From Asterias amurensis (lineage: Eukaryota; Echinodermata; Asteroidea; Forcipulatida; Asteriidae): a stretch of DNA of 64,000 nt. Below are positions 44,201 through 49,399 of this stretch, in pieces. The DNA is taken from assembly GCF_032118995.1 (NCBI RefSeq), contig NC_092657.1, positions 2,849,891 through 2,913,890 on the forward strand, read 5' to 3'. A program made the translations under genes and the position numbers. A model generated the notes under the pieces. That model ran no database searches, had not been told where the DNA came from, and worked only from the letters and a program-made list of their open reading frames with translations. Within the stretch, counting starts at the first letter, position 1, and every line of letters starts with the position of its first letter.

Positions 44201-45119
44201 AAAGAGTGACGACCAGTTGAGAAATAATTTTGCTAAAAATCATACTAATCTCCCCCCCCCCCCCACCAGAAAAAAACAACAACAATTTGTTCAAAATACA
44301 CTTTAGCCTACTACGGCTACCTGAATTTCAAACAAACCACACAAAAGTGACCTATTAGTATTATAAAAGTAAACCTTATAAAGTACTATTAATTTAGCAA
44401 ATTAAATAAAAACTGACCTTGAGTTTCATGAGACCATGGTGATAGGGCAAGGGTCAAGGGCATGTTCATTCTTTTGCAAAAAGGCGACATTGGGAAATAA
44501 TTGATGAAGTGAACCTTTTGAAGGGGACACCAACAAGGCCAACAAGACCAGGGGCAACTTAATGCAAATGCCTCCCCTGACATTTTGCGTAATTCCAGGC
44601 CAGTCAAACACAAAATAAAGAGTCAAATTTAAAAGCCATATTTACCTTGTAGTAAGCAAACTGCAGGTAGCTATACGGCATTCTACTTAGAAACTTATCA
44701 GTCACATCTTGGTTGATTATCTGCGGTCGATTTCCAAGTTTCTCCAGCTTACATTTCCTCACACAGTTCGCTTTCATAAAAAGTCCTTGGAAATATTTCA
44801 TCTCATCCACGGCCGTGTCCGCATTCAGCAGGGCCGGGTTGCGGGTTAAATTGCGACATTTCAGGCGGCACTCCACGAGCCCCTTCCGGTAGAATTTAAA
44901 CTCCTCGAGAGATTTCTCGAAGTAGTAAATTGTGTCCTCCCAGTCGCCATTCGTGTAGGAACTCATACCGCTCTGATACCACTCATCATACGTCGAAATT
45001 GGTGCGGTATAGTCTTCACTCTGGCTCTCTGCTGTTTTGATAAAAGTTTTGGCTAAAAATATGAGGAATATAAGCGATATTATGGTGATAAACTGTGCCA
45101 TGATTGCACACGGTTGCAT
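11025..45119 (-). CDS. P3H1: Prolyl 3-hydroxylase (leprecan family), whole gene of 10 coding exons
   Basis: Joining exons 45119-44646, 34508-34356, 31632-31461, 25283-25158, 24550-24324, 16945-15863, 14929-14834, 13307-13157, 12673-12486 and 11261-11025 gives 968 codons with GT/AG borders and consistent phases. Family role: 3-hydroxylation of collagen prolines in the endoplasmic reticulum, using Fe(II) and 2-oxoglutarate, in complex with CRTAP and cyclophilin B. Seen: signal peptide, four CxxxC motifs in a TPR-like domain (ECRLKC, CVRKC, ECRALC, FCKSQC), a dioxygenase core with iron ligands HAD (His841, Asp843) and His911, 2-oxoglutarate Arg921, and a C-terminal RTEL resembling KDEL. It should be catalytically active. 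It is about 230 residues longer than vertebrate members because of an acidic insert in exon 6. P3H1, P3H2 and P3H3 orthology is not resolved. Confidence 0.9.
11262..12062. other. P3H intron 9, first part, with a purine tract
   Basis: AT-rich intron. At about 11809-11855 a G-rich tract (repeated GGGGGA/AAGGGGG) could form G-quadruplex or triplex DNA. No exon-like sequence. Confidence 0.6.
12063..12209. mobile_element. Foldback MITE, family K copy 1
   Basis: Ends AATGGGAGATTTTCC... and ...AAAGTCTCCTATT. The inner arm 'aggtggcagcagacttacc' is repeated inverted around a short loop. Copy 2 is at 33978-34126. Confidence 0.75.
12288..12465 (+). repeat. SINE-3-like element with tRNA-like core
   Basis: Contains box B-like GGGTTTGAATCC with downstream 'actgagtatacagtgctgac' and 'acatcggtgtgcgggt', the arm shared with 32748-33030. 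Only one of the two flanking arms is present. It lies between P3H exons 9 and 10. Confidence 0.6.
12486..12673 (-). CDS. P3H1: P3H exon 9: first two iron ligands
   Basis: 188 bp, phase 1 in and phase 0 out (donor CCAG|GTAAGT). Reads SRNDPSHPIHADNCQIDERG, with the HxD iron-binding pair, then FTWRDWSAILYLNNNFVGGD, the core strands of the double-stranded beta-helix. Confidence 0.94.
12733..13086. mobile_element. TTAA MITE, family A
   Basis: Ends AGACACTGGACACTATTGG / complement, TTAA at 12729-12732 and 13087-13090. Internal hallmarks 'gatttcgagacctca', 'gagggagccgtttctcac'. In P3H intron 8. Confidence 0.88.
13157..13307 (-). CDS. P3H1: P3H exon 8
   Basis: 151 bp, phase 0 in and phase 1 out (donor CCAG|GTAATG). 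Reads AAKVGRVPLILPATYMHLAE then ELYFSYTHLVCRTAEP. The YFSYTHLVCRTA motif is a strong leprecan signature. Confidence 0.93.
13308..14447. other. P3H intron 7, AT-rich, no exon seen
   Basis: Very A-rich on the plus strand with a 17-base poly-A and an AAT microsatellite near 13610. No conserved coding segment; neighbouring exon phases show none is needed. Confidence 0.5.
14448..14734. mobile_element. Foldback MITE, family C
   Basis: Ends GGGCCCAATTTCATAGCGCT and its complement 'agcgctatgaaactggccc' around a palindromic centre rich in 'gcttac'. Its right end lies about 100 bp from P3H exon 7. Confidence 0.8.
14834..14929 (-). CDS. P3H1: P3H exon 7
   Basis: 96 bp, 32 codons, phase 0 at both ends, acceptor attaccag and donor CAT|GTAAGT. 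Reads IESKYGDGYNGKAYPHTKFE then SFEGMTVGVAVH, the conserved GDGY...PHT segment of the P3H catalytic domain. Confidence 0.92.
15004..15210. mobile_element. Foldback MITE with TAGACAATGTGACCT ends
   Basis: Inverted ends TAGACAATGTGACCT and AGGTCACATCGTCTA with TA on both flanks, plus inner inverted words 'cgccgggcaaaa' / 'ttttgcccggcg'. TA-targeting type, in P3H intron 6. Confidence 0.7.
15454..15818. mobile_element. TTAA MITE, family A with altered right end
   Basis: Normal left end after TTAA (15450-15453). The right end is rearranged to 'cattagtggccagtttct' before TTAA, so the terminal repeat is lost on that side. It ends 45 bp from the exon 6 donor. Confidence 0.8.
15863..16945 (-). CDS. 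P3H1: P3H exon 6: acidic linker and start of the hydroxylase domain
   Basis: 1083 bp, 361 codons, phase 0 at both ends (acceptor attctttag, donor GAG|GTGAGA). Starts YLVETYIDGAKEM. A long acidic, low-complexity linker follows: two KPEEVW motifs, several Asp/Glu runs, and a DEDVNDEDVDDE repeat built from near-identical 15-bp units around 16529-16575. There is a basic cluster RKKRRPLSK. The end (VKLYMNAGMLNGTSRMAADN) matches the entry strand of the leprecan dioxygenase domain. The corresponding linker in vertebrate P3Hs is far shorter. Confidence 0.88.
17244..17618. mobile_element. TTAA MITE, family A
   Basis: Full copy, TTAA at 17240-17243 and 17619-17622, in P3H intron 5. Central hairpin 'gacctcaggttt...' / 'gaggtctcgaaatc'. 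Confidence 0.88.
17826..17950 (-). repeat. SINE-2 fragment (tRNA-like head)
   Basis: The minus strand has GACTAGATAGTTCAGTTGG (box A) and GGTCATTGATTCAAACC (box B-like), then the family body word 'gacaaaatagggag' beside it. Related copies at 52437-52690 and 54553-54900. Confidence 0.6.
18426..18535 (+). repeat. Two perfect-length 55-bp tandem units packed with AGGTCA half-sites
   Basis: Units 18426-18480 and 18481-18535 differ at about one base. Each contains AGGTCA, GGGTCA, AGGTCA and AGGTGA in the same orientation; the last two form a DR1 (1-bp spacer). That gives eight nuclear-receptor-type half-sites in 110 bp. In P3H intron 5. Confidence 0.85.
18536..19145. other. P3H intron 5, gene-free stretch
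   Basis: No exon, SINE or MITE that I recognise. Confidence 0.4.
19150..19515. mobile_element. TTAA MITE, family A
   Basis: Full copy, TTAA at 19146-19149 and 19516-19519, in P3H intron 5. Confidence 0.88.
19861..20207. mobile_element. TTAA foldback MITE, family B copy 3
   Basis: AGGAACACGTTGCC ends with TTAA at 19857-19860 and 20208-20211. The centre is shortened compared with the copy at 1441-1823. Confidence 0.85.
20470..20660. promoter_or_regulatory. CpG-rich cluster of CTCGCGAG-type words
   Basis: Contains the palindrome TCTCGCGAGA (20522-20531), a second CGCGAGAG near 20620, and several TCTCGC/GCGAGA halves in both orientations in 190 bp. The surroundings are AT-rich. TCTCGCGAGA is a known vertebrate promoter element. 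Could be a buried regulatory element or a foldback repeat. Confidence 0.35.
20661..21543. other. P3H intron 5, gene-free stretch with a low-copy repeat
   Basis: 'gttgcctgtaaaagttgcctcg' and 'aggcaatctccaagaa' recur two to three times here and again at 56820-57020, a dispersed foldback-like family. No coding signal. Confidence 0.45.
21544..21625. repeat. Penelope-like terminal-repeat fragment (putative)
   Basis: 'gtaacaccatgtgaaactctc ... gttctgaaaagaaccggtg' shares order with 30618-30685 and 31268-31390, the last of which also has a ribozyme-like core. Split here by a family B element, after which 'gacagaaccaacactac' resumes. Confidence 0.4.
21629..21908. mobile_element. TTAA foldback MITE, family B copy 4 (degenerate)
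   Basis: Left end decayed to TTAT-AGGAACACCATGCC; right end intact (GGCAACGTGTTCCT, TTAA 21909-21912). Inserted in the fragment described before it. Confidence 0.75.
22344..22721. mobile_element. TTAA MITE, family A
   Basis: Full copy in inverted orientation relative to 17244-17618; TTAA at 22340-22343 and 22722-22725. Confidence 0.88.
22842..23206. mobile_element. TTAA MITE, diverged subfamily of A
   Basis: TTAA at 22838-22841 and 23207-23210. Ends AGGGAAGGTACACGTTTGG / ACCGAACGTGCACAGTGTCT instead of the A type, but the interior (ggagagctgttgatagtata, gctccctctgaag) is clearly related. Confidence 0.8.
23211..24009. other. P3H intron 5, start region, gene-free
   Basis: Contains a short direct repeat 'acatacatagtacattttga' near 23265-23310. 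Pyrimidine-rich toward 24000. No exon seen. Confidence 0.4.
24010..24323 (-). repeat. P3H1: Tandem acidic/Gly-rich coding-like repeat just after P3H exon 5
   Basis: Two imperfect copies (about 24166-24310 and 24010-24150) follow the exon 5 donor. On the minus strand both read in the same relative frame, containing NGTDGAGEEEEGQVGG and NETDGAGEGQVGG. The first is continuous with exon 5 and ends at a stop at 24165; the second is open but separated by that stop. Either this is a read-through isoform end that would lack the hydroxylase domain, or GC-rich intron sequence that is open by chance. Confidence 0.45.
24324..24550 (-). CDS. P3H1: P3H exon 5
   Basis: 227 bp, phase 1 in and phase 0 out. 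Reads ERKVEKAVEAAATFLVLVP then NDSTMISNMEFYEEEEGTNK, the last TPR-like segment. The chosen donor CAAGAG|GTAAAT at 24324 is moderate, not strong. The frame stays open through it to a stop at 24165, adding about 52 mainly acidic and glycine-rich residues. A later donor, or retention of the intron, is therefore possible. Confidence 0.82.
25158..25283 (-). CDS. P3H1: P3H exon 4
   Basis: 126 bp, phase 1 at both ends, acceptor attgcag and donor AAAG|GTGAGA. With the carried base it reads NHYASVLFCKSQCEEWNSRM, giving the fourth CxxxC motif, and ends HFLQFAYYKG, mirroring the end of exon 1. Confidence 0.9.
25341..25704. mobile_element. TTAA MITE, family A
   Basis: TTAA at 25337-25340 and 25705-25708; about 55 bp upstream of P3H exon 4 on the transcribed strand. 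Confidence 0.87.
25741..26096. repeat. Dispersed repeat M (gggcaccaaggc words)
   Basis: Multiple 'aggagaaaatgccttggtgc' blocks, two in direct tandem near 25897-25965, and 'gaaggggcaccaaggccaaa'. The same family occurs at 39690-39835, 44440-44602 and 55565-55718. Class unknown. Confidence 0.65.
26097..26340. mobile_element. Foldback MITE, family C, good copy
   Basis: Perfect ends GGGCCCAATTTCATAGAGCT / AGCTCTATGAAATTGGGCCC with long inverted arms and a short centre. No ORF. Confidence 0.88.
26483..26570 (-). repeat. SINE-1 head fragment
   Basis: The minus strand has GTGTCATGGCTGAGTGGTTT (box A-like) and GGGTTCGAATCC (box B), a tRNA-Leu-like head with little body left. Confidence 0.7.
26870..27390. 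mobile_element. Decayed family A element split by an 8-bp-TSD element
   Basis: Words 'gagggagtcattg' and 'tccacaatgttatgatactatca' around the insertion join to a diverged form of the family A core. The right side runs to 'gtccagtgccttgaag'. Confidence 0.55.
26926..27287. mobile_element. ATCG-rich hAT-type MITE, copy 1
   Basis: Terminal repeats TAAGCTTGGGCGATAT / ATATCGCCCAAGCTTA with perfect 8-bp target duplication AGTCATTG (26918-26925, 27288-27295). The arms are long runs of 'atatcgcgatat' words around a unique centre of about 170 bp. Eight-bp duplications fit the hAT superfamily. Confidence 0.88.
27391..28665. other. P3H intron 3, gene-free stretch
   Basis: No exon seen. Short inverted words around 27540-27610 (ggaataaaaggg / cccttttattcc) suggest a decayed foldback. 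A CG-containing patch 'cgcgcgc' lies at 27745-27780. Confidence 0.4.
28670..29024. mobile_element. TTAA MITE, family A
   Basis: TTAA at 28666-28669 and 29025-29028. The flanks 'cccgtgtaacttatcccccc' and 'ccatgtaacaatgtatcccccc' are themselves similar, a local duplication around the insertion. Confidence 0.85.
29589..29969. mobile_element. TTAA MITE, family A
   Basis: TTAA at 29585-29588 and 29970-29973; slightly shortened right terminal repeat. Confidence 0.85.
30450..30599. mobile_element. Foldback MITE, family F copy 2
   Basis: Ends TAGACCTTTTCGCAAATAC / GTATTTGCGAAAAGGTCTA, nearly perfect, with inner 'gtgcattgtggtctagctgg'. TA-targeting type. Confidence 0.82.
30618..30685. repeat. Penelope-like terminal-repeat fragment (putative)
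   Basis: 'gaggtttgaggtaacacca ... gagttctgagaagaacc' matches the order at 21544 and 31268, followed by the inverted word 'gttgacaactcaac'. Confidence 0.35.
30883..31262. mobile_element. ATCG-rich hAT-type MITE, copy 2
   Basis: Same ends as copy 1; perfect 8-bp target duplication GGTGGATA (30875-30882 and 31263-31270). Confidence 0.9.
31268..31395 (-). repeat. Penelope-like fragment with hammerhead-like core
   Basis: The minus strand reads CAGAAGACGATCAGAGCATG then ATCGAAAC. This resembles the hammerhead core C-U-G-A-N-G-A, stem II, GAAA, with one core change (U to A) and a 5-bp stem II closed by a 5-nt loop. It ends about 65 bp before P3H exon 3 sequence on the genomic map. Confidence 0.4.
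31461..31632 (-). CDS. P3H1: P3H exon 3
   Basis: 172 bp, phase 0 in and phase 1 out (donor TCTA|GTAAGT). Reads KYFLLGYGAYQAGDFPVVIH and then ECRALCEGKYENREF, carrying the third CxxxC motif. The frame stays open past the donor to 31405, but the leprecan similarity stops at the splice site. Confidence 0.9.
32222..32611. mobile_element. TTAA MITE, family A
   Basis: TTAA at 32218-32221 and 32612-32615. The second copy of the surrounding duplication has 'cacgtaattaag' with no insertion at its corresponding end (33188-33199). Confidence 0.86.
32748..33030 (-). repeat. SINE-3: tRNA-like core between long inverted arms, with target duplication
   Basis: Flanked by TTGCCTGATCGT on both sides (32736-32747 and 33031-33042). 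The minus-strand core has box A-like GGTAGTCTAGTTGG and box B GGGTTCGAATCC. Around it lie inverted arms 'cacaccgatgtgtgttagca' type, each about 40 bp, so the element also folds. Tail includes 'ccccgatgcaaatttaacat'. Confidence 0.75.
33043..33977. other. P3H intron 2, gene-free with a SINE-2 scrap
   Basis: After the duplication end, nothing is recognised except 'cgatcccctggctgccgctt' at 33528-33555, a body fragment of SINE-2. Confidence 0.45.
33978..34126. mobile_element. Foldback MITE, family K copy 2
   Basis: Ends AATGGGAGACTTTTGGGACG / CGTCCCAAAGTCTCCCATT, inner arm 'ggtggcagcagacttacc' inverted on both sides. Better preserved than copy 1. Confidence 0.82.
34356..34508 (-). CDS. P3H1: P3H exon 2
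   Basis: 51 codons, phase 0 at both ends, acceptor ctatag and donor CAT|GTAAGT. Reads SFEYEKAVAGAYTYLQWNP then DDEIMQNNLDYYRNLHGI, the typical leprecan TPR segment that follows the exon 1 sequence. The intron before it is about 10.1 kb. Confidence 0.92.
34679..35040. mobile_element. TTAA MITE, family A
   Basis: TTAA at 34675-34678 and 35041-35044, with some internal decay; in P3H intron 1. Confidence 0.84.
35121..35421. mobile_element. TTAA MITE, family A, shorter subfamily
   Basis: TTAA at 35117-35120 and 35422-35425. The centre differs (aaggcttcaggcccgaagta) while the outer arms match. Confidence 0.8.
35722..35963. mobile_element. Foldback MITE, family C, good copy
   Basis: Perfect ends GGGCCCAATTTCATAGAGCT and complement. 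About 90% alike by eye to 26097-26340. Confidence 0.88.
35964..37068. other. P3H intron 1, gene-free with decayed family A remnants
   Basis: Fragments at about 35990-36060 and 36526-36605 resemble family A arms (aaatttaggctcaatcggtc; gcagctctctggtgctctta). A poly-C run is at 36741-36752. No exon seen. Confidence 0.45.
37069..37402. mobile_element. ATCG-rich hAT-type MITE, copy 3
   Basis: Same ends; perfect 8-bp target duplication ATCTGGAG (37061-37068 and 37403-37410). Shorter left arm than the other copies. Confidence 0.9.
37481..37865. mobile_element. TTAA MITE, family A
   Basis: TTAA at 37477-37480 and 37866-37869; in P3H intron 1. Confidence 0.87.
37972..37984 (+). promoter_or_regulatory. 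Perfect DR1 nuclear-receptor-type site
   Basis: AGGTCAAAGGTCA: two AGGTCA half-sites with a 1-bp spacer, the consensus for RXR, HNF4 and COUP-TF type dimers. In P3H intron 1. A 13-bp exact match is unlikely but possible by chance in 64 kb. Confidence 0.3.
38518..38899. mobile_element. TTAA foldback MITE, family B copy 5
   Basis: Full copy, TTAA at 38514-38517 and 38900-38903. The unfilled counterpart near 39555 has a single TTAA before 'ggagttcagaaaatttc'. Confidence 0.92.
39016..39398. mobile_element. TTAA foldback MITE, family B copy 6
   Basis: Full copy, TTAA at 39012-39015 and 39399-39402. Unfilled counterpart near 39686: a single TTAA before 'agggcaagggca'. Confidence 0.92.
39690..39835. 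repeat. Dispersed repeat M
   Basis: 'gggcaagggcatcaagggca', 'ggggcatcaaggaaatcacc', matching the family at 25741-26096. Confidence 0.55.
39905..40345. repeat. Unclassified repeat with GATCGCCCTTT words and inverted ends
   Basis: 'tgatcgcccttt' occurs several times in both orientations. The ends 'cattcccactggatccacaa' and the complement of 'attgggagatcaatgtgggg...ccagtagg' look like decayed inverted repeats. Probably an old foldback element. Confidence 0.45.
40346..41192. other. P3H intron 1, gene-free stretch
   Basis: A SINE-2 scrap 'atcccctggcctgccactac' lies near 40557. Otherwise no feature seen. Confidence 0.4.
41197..41706. mobile_element. TTAA MITE, family A with nested LINE tail
   Basis: TTAA at 41193-41196 and 41707-41710. 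Family core intact to 'taataattatt', then an insertion (41539-41683), then 'agtaactaccaatagtgtcc'. Confidence 0.85.
41539..41683 (+). repeat. 3' end of a non-LTR retrotransposon with AATG-repeat tail
   Basis: About 145 bp ending 'aataaaaatg' and a run of ATGA/AATG repeats, typical of LINE 3' ends with microsatellite tails. Too short to name the clade. Confidence 0.55.
41711..42057. mobile_element. TTAA MITE, family A, back to back with the previous copy
   Basis: Shares the TTAA at 41707-41710 with its neighbour and ends before TTAA 42058-42061. Lacks part of the central hairpin. Confidence 0.83.
42062..42622. other. P3H intron 1, gene-free stretch
   Basis: No recognised feature. Confidence 0.4.
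42627..42994. mobile_element. TTAA MITE, diverged family A
   Basis: TTAA at 42623-42626 and 42995-42998. Related to the subfamily at 22842-23206 (aatttctcactaaa, agacttctagc words). Confidence 0.8.
42999..43756. other. P3H intron 1, gene-free stretch with SINE-1 traces
   Basis: 43380-43470 (cacgtgtccttgtaagcaagacac ... gtgtgttgtgtacc) resembles the SINE-1 body. No exon. Confidence 0.4.
43757..43940. mobile_element. Family A left half, truncated
   Basis: Runs from 'atggacacctttggtaattg' to 'gtgtgctttcagatgatgtcc', then is lost. No right terminus. Confidence 0.7.
44098..44160. mobile_element. 63-bp hairpin element with 10-bp target duplication (family J)
   Basis: Arms TAGTTGCGATAA / TTATCGCAACT and 'gtaaccctcctcc' / 'ggaggagggttac' around a small loop. 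Flanked by exact ATGGCGGCCT (44088-44097 and 44161-44170). A related hairpin lies at 50245-50308. Confidence 0.8.
44440..44602. repeat. Dispersed repeat M
   Basis: 'agggcaagggtcaagggcat', 'gaaggggacaccaacaaggc', 'gaccaggggcaac'; ends 44 bp from the exon 1 donor. Confidence 0.55.
44646..45119 (-). CDS. P3H1: P3H exon 1: signal peptide and first TPR/CxxxC units
   Basis: 158 codons, ending in phase 0 at donor AAG|GTAAAT. Starts MQPCAIMAQF followed by a hydrophobic run (about residues 8-23), a clear signal peptide. A second in-frame ATG at 45101 would also leave a good signal sequence, so the exact start is open. The body contains DEWYQSGMSSYTNGDWEDT, a TPR-like helix pair, then CxxxC in ECRLKC and CVRKC, and ends SYLQFAYYK, a leprecan-family signature that recurs at the end of exon 4. 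Confidence 0.9.
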
Positions 45120-46020
45120 TGGCTTTGGTTGATGGTCGGTAAGCTACGCACACACATGTGTTTCATGCTCCCAAGTCTTTGGTAATGCGTGGATTTTGTG
45201 TGTACGTGTCAATGGACGTCCCTGGATCACCATGCAAGTAACCTTGACTGTGCTGTTTTGTATGACATGTTCGGTAGTTTTACTCTCAAGCCGTTGCCAT
45301 GTAAACTGATCAGCTGTCACGATTTTGTCAAAACTTTATTTTGGTCTCAGTGATGTGTAATTTAAGTCACATAAACCCCAAAAAGTTTAACAAAATGATT
45401 GTAGTTTATGTTCAACTGGTAATCCAACCTGATTAAACAACAAGGAATAGTTTTTTTTATGACAAAAACAAGTCAGTCATTTTATAACATTTTTTTGCGA
45501 CAATTTGCGGCTGAACCTGGCGCTCTCGAAAACATTGAGGGCGCACTAGCAATCAATTATCGAATTTTCTAGCAGGTTGTTTGGCCTTCCCCTAGACTTG
45601 ATTCAAGTCCCATTCTCGTGTGAGAGGTCCCTAAACGTACCATACACAGTACAGTGCCGTCAAAATGTGGTCCCAGACTTGATTCAAGTCCATTCTCGTG
45701 TGTGAGGTCCTTATAAGCACTAGCGGGATGCCGCGCTTCGCGCGGCACCCCGCTAGGATATAAAAATCCTTTACACAAATATTTCGAAATGTGGGTGAGG
45801 GTGTTATACGCCTCTCTCAATATTTATGCATGGCGTCATAATTCTAACCCAAAATGAAGCTATTTCGCACGTCCACCACTACTTGCAGTGGCTGTACCCA
45901 CCTCGTGTCACGTACCTTATGCATCTAGAAACTATAAGGCTCCCCCGTGAGCCTTATAGGGGTCTAATAAGTTGGGCCTCCCTAACGTTACACGTTTTTC
46001 AAATCAGCGTTGATAGGTGA
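45120..46020. promoter_or_regulatory. P3H upstream region with strong hairpins
   Basis: No TATA box seen. A direct repeat 'gacttgattcaagtcc...attctcgtgtg' occurs at 45596-45625 and 45669-45700. A 37-bp hairpin (45720-45756; CTAGCGGG.TGCCGCGC arms) and a second (45932-45959; CTATAAGGCTC arms) follow. The promoter function is positional inference; the hairpins may be small mobile elements. Confidence 0.35.
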
Positions 46021-48029
46021 AACTGACCGTTAGCCAGCAATAACTAAAGTTTCTTTTGTACTACACTACCAAAACTTTCTCCACACACTCAATATACATT
46101 CATAATGCTTGATTTCCTTTTTAAAAATTTCGTCAAAAATGACATTTTTACGTCCCACAATACATAGCGTTGCTACAGCACTATAAGTAAAGCGAGTTTT
46201 TGGAACATGCTGTGTGCCACAAATCTAATTTATCTACTGTTTTTTTTCTTTTTTTTTCGGGGGGGGGGGGCGGGGGCGGTAAGAGCGTAGGCCTCTGTTT
46301 AGTTTATTCTCATCTGAATTGGTCTTGTAAACTTTCTGGTCAATAGGCTGCATGTATAACGGGAGCACTTAACGTGAACGTCAAAAAAGTGTTTTGCAGG
46401 CAGAGATGCCAAGTCCAGAGGCCAGCTATGTGTGAGATTTTTCAAAGCTCAACCCCCATCCCCCCGGAAAAAAAATTGCTAGTTTAAGAAGGCCTTTTTA
46501 AATCGCCGCCCAACTTTTTTTTTTATCAATAAATAAAACAATGTGAATGTGGACAAAAGGTGTTTCAAAATGCATCAAAAGCCTCCTCAGAATAATTAAA
46601 ACTCACTTGAGGTACACAGGAGATGTTGATGGTTAATGTGGAGGTTCGATTGTGTCAGATTATATCCTTCCAAACTTGAAAAAAATAGACTAAAAATGAT
46701 GTCCAAAATCAATCGCTCACTTCTTCTGCCTGTTGTGTCTTCGCTAGTGGAGCGCATTTCAACGAATTTGCTAAAAGAATCGGAACAAACTTGTGCGCAA
46801 TAAGCGTTTTGCGCTCTGCCGAATTTGAGCTGAACCTACTGGATGAGCAAAAGCGTGCGCAATCTGCATATTTGCGCTCTGTTTGTACAAATTTTGTACA
46901 AAAAATGTCGTTAATTTTTTTTCCCCGATCTCGCCCCAATAATGGTTGATGTGCGTGTGAGCGTGAGACAGAGCCCAAATGCGTGAGTCTCACTCCTAAT
47001 GCGTGAGACTTGGGAGGTCTGGTTTTTTTCTATTTTTTTATTGTCACTTTGGGCTTATTGCATCTCGCGAAATTTGAACGACAAACGACACAATTTCTGA
47101 CCGCGTTCATGTTCACGCTGCTCTAGGAACAAACCTCCATACATCCCATATCTCTGGAACCCTATATCGTACAAACTAAATAAAAACGATAAACTCGTCC
47201 CCACTCCATTTTCTCTAACTTATTTCACTTTCAGAAAGCATGTCAAGTCATGTTTAAGGTTTGTTACGTCCAGTTTGGGTCAATAGACAAACTCCTAAAA
47301 ATGTACCCCATTCAGCCGCACGAGGTCTCTTTTGTTAATATTATCTCCATGAGTAACCAACCCGACGGGCCGATGGCTAAATTAGGCTTCAAAATGGATT
47401 TGGCAAAATGTACATTCTGAGACCTGACCGACACACTGCTCTAACCAATTTTGTGAATGGACTTATTCAAAAGGAAACTTAATGTCGTTTTGCTTAACAA
47501 CTTTGACCAAATGCAAAGCAAAGTTCTTTTTTTACAGCTTCAAAACATGCCTTTGACGTACGTGTATAAGTTTCACCATAGAGTAAGGAATGGTTTCACA
47601 ATTCTACCTCCATGGTTAAACTCTGAAACTGCAACATTATACCTCCATGAACAGACCGTATTCTAAAACGTAATTCATGTACCCATTTGAGTTTACTGGC
47701 AAAAGGTCCAAGGTCGCCACCCACTGTCAACCTAAAGTGGTCCCACGGCGACCTTCTTCACCAAGCAACAGGTGGCCTGTCTCAAACCAGACAACACACC
47801 ACTCACAATACACTGACCAGAATGGCTCTTTGTGTAAGGCCCCCCCCCTCCAACCCCAAAATGTTATTAATTGTAAAGTTCCCTTAGACACCTTCCAACC
47901 TATAGCCGGCCCTACCCAATGTTTCCAAATTATTAAGCTTCCGTTTGATCCCAACCTTGTTCATCATGATAATTCTCACGCCGTTTGGAAGTGAATGCTT
48001 TTTTATAAATATTATCCATTTAATCTTTT
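46021..48029. other. Intergenic region between divergent P3H and MINDY
   Basis: No gene supported. A G-rich run is at 46259-46280. Scattered short ORFs show no family motif. Confidence 0.4.
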
Positions 48030-48590
48030 CAACAAATGAGTCACCCGCAGAAGGATTTCTAGGAAGTCTGATAACAACGTCGACCAGTGGTTGACACATG
48101 GTCGCCTGCGAAACATCAATCTACGGTACTTCATCCATTCAATGCAAATTCGGTCAAATTCGTGAGATTGTTTCGGGTTTGTCCTGGCACCCAGCCTCTT
48201 CGACCCTTTCGACCCTGCGCGACAATGAATGAACCAATCCGGAGAACCATGCTTAGTACAACACGAAAGTAACCTGACCAAAAAGGGCGGATCGAATGGC
48301 GGGTGGGCGGTCAAGGGGCAATGAATGAACCAATCCGGAGCACCATCTGCGAAACACTGTCCAATGAGTCACCTGTCAGAAAGATTTCTAGGAAGTCTGG
48401 TAACAACATCGACCAGTGGTTGACGCACGGTCGCCGCCCAAACTTCCTCCAATCACATGACTTGTAAGTGCGAGTTTGGATCCGGGTTTTGCAGACTTGC
48501 AACCCGACGTCTGAAACCACACAAACGTATTGAATTCCACACAAACAACCGTGTTGGATTCCACAAGGATGCCATACCACTGGACCTTCT
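48030..48590. repeat. Two-copy direct repeat with a conserved short frame
   Basis: 'ggatttctaggaagtctgataacaac' at about 48052 and 'agatttctaggaagtctggtaacaac' at about 48383 head homologous segments containing 'cgaccagtggttgac'. The word 'caatgaatgaaccaatccgg' also occurs twice. On the minus strand both copies read RRPCVNHWS.LL.DFLEI, so the frame is kept. No family recognised. Confidence 0.5.
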
Positions 48591-49346
48591 AATTTTCAAT
48601 CCAAGATGGCGCAGGTTACGCTTTTAATAGTATAGATTATACCACAACTTGCTATAAAACAACAGAACACGTAGCCTATCGATCCATGAAAACCCCAGCA
48701 ACATCCTGAAAAATAGCCGAAACTTGAGATGTAGAGCTCCAGTCGCACTGAGATAGTTAGTGTTCAGGGTTTTGTGATGGATAAAATAAGTTTGTATATA
48801 TTATTTCATCCATGGATCAACCGTGAACATGAAAATAATAACAAACCTATGAAAACTTTTGCTGAATCCGGTGTCCCAGTGAAATAAATGTGTCCGCCGG
48901 CCTGGTGCCCCCCCCCCCCCCTGCAAATCTTGCAGCATCTCAAAAAATGTCTTTGCACCGCTAAACAGTGACCCCAACGCCATAAAAATAATATTATATG
49001 AATGTTACAGGAATGTATGGAACATCCATGACAAACGAACATCCATGGCAAAAAGACAGCAAAGTTGCTAGACCGCCTTTCACAATTTTGTTTACATCAT
49101 GGTTATGATTATGGCTTTCATATTGAATGGTGAAAAAAGTGGCGGTTGGATTCTCCATTAAAAAAATCTCAGAAGCATTCCCCTTTATTGAGGCATCTTC
49201 TTCGAAACCACCAAAGCCCCCTTTTTCGAGCGCCGCTCCCCCGCCCCCTTGCGTGGGCTTGTCTTTTTTATTTTTTATAACGGTCTCTCAAAAGTGCGCC
49301 CTCATCGGTAATAACAGACCCTGATGGAAAATCCGGATGACATTGA
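48591..49346. other. Intergenic stretch, MINDY upstream
   Basis: Poly-C run at 48908-48921. No gene supported. Confidence 0.4.
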
Positions 49347-49354
49347 TTACGTCA
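49347..49354 (+). promoter_or_regulatory. CRE-like TTACGTCA in the MINDY upstream region
   Basis: TTACGTCA matches a CREB/ATF-type site, about 180 bp before the inferred first-exon donor. A second ATTACGTCA lies near 50342, about 110 bp upstream of the coding start. Position supports a promoter role; short motifs are weak evidence. Confidence 0.3.
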
Positions 49355-49399
49355 CTGTCATTCATAAAAAAAGAAAAAATGGACGTCCCCCATTTAGCG

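Noticed and set aside
46709..46993. 94-residue intergenic minus-strand frame
   Set aside because: No recognisable domain, no splice signals and ordinary composition. Not enough support for a gene.
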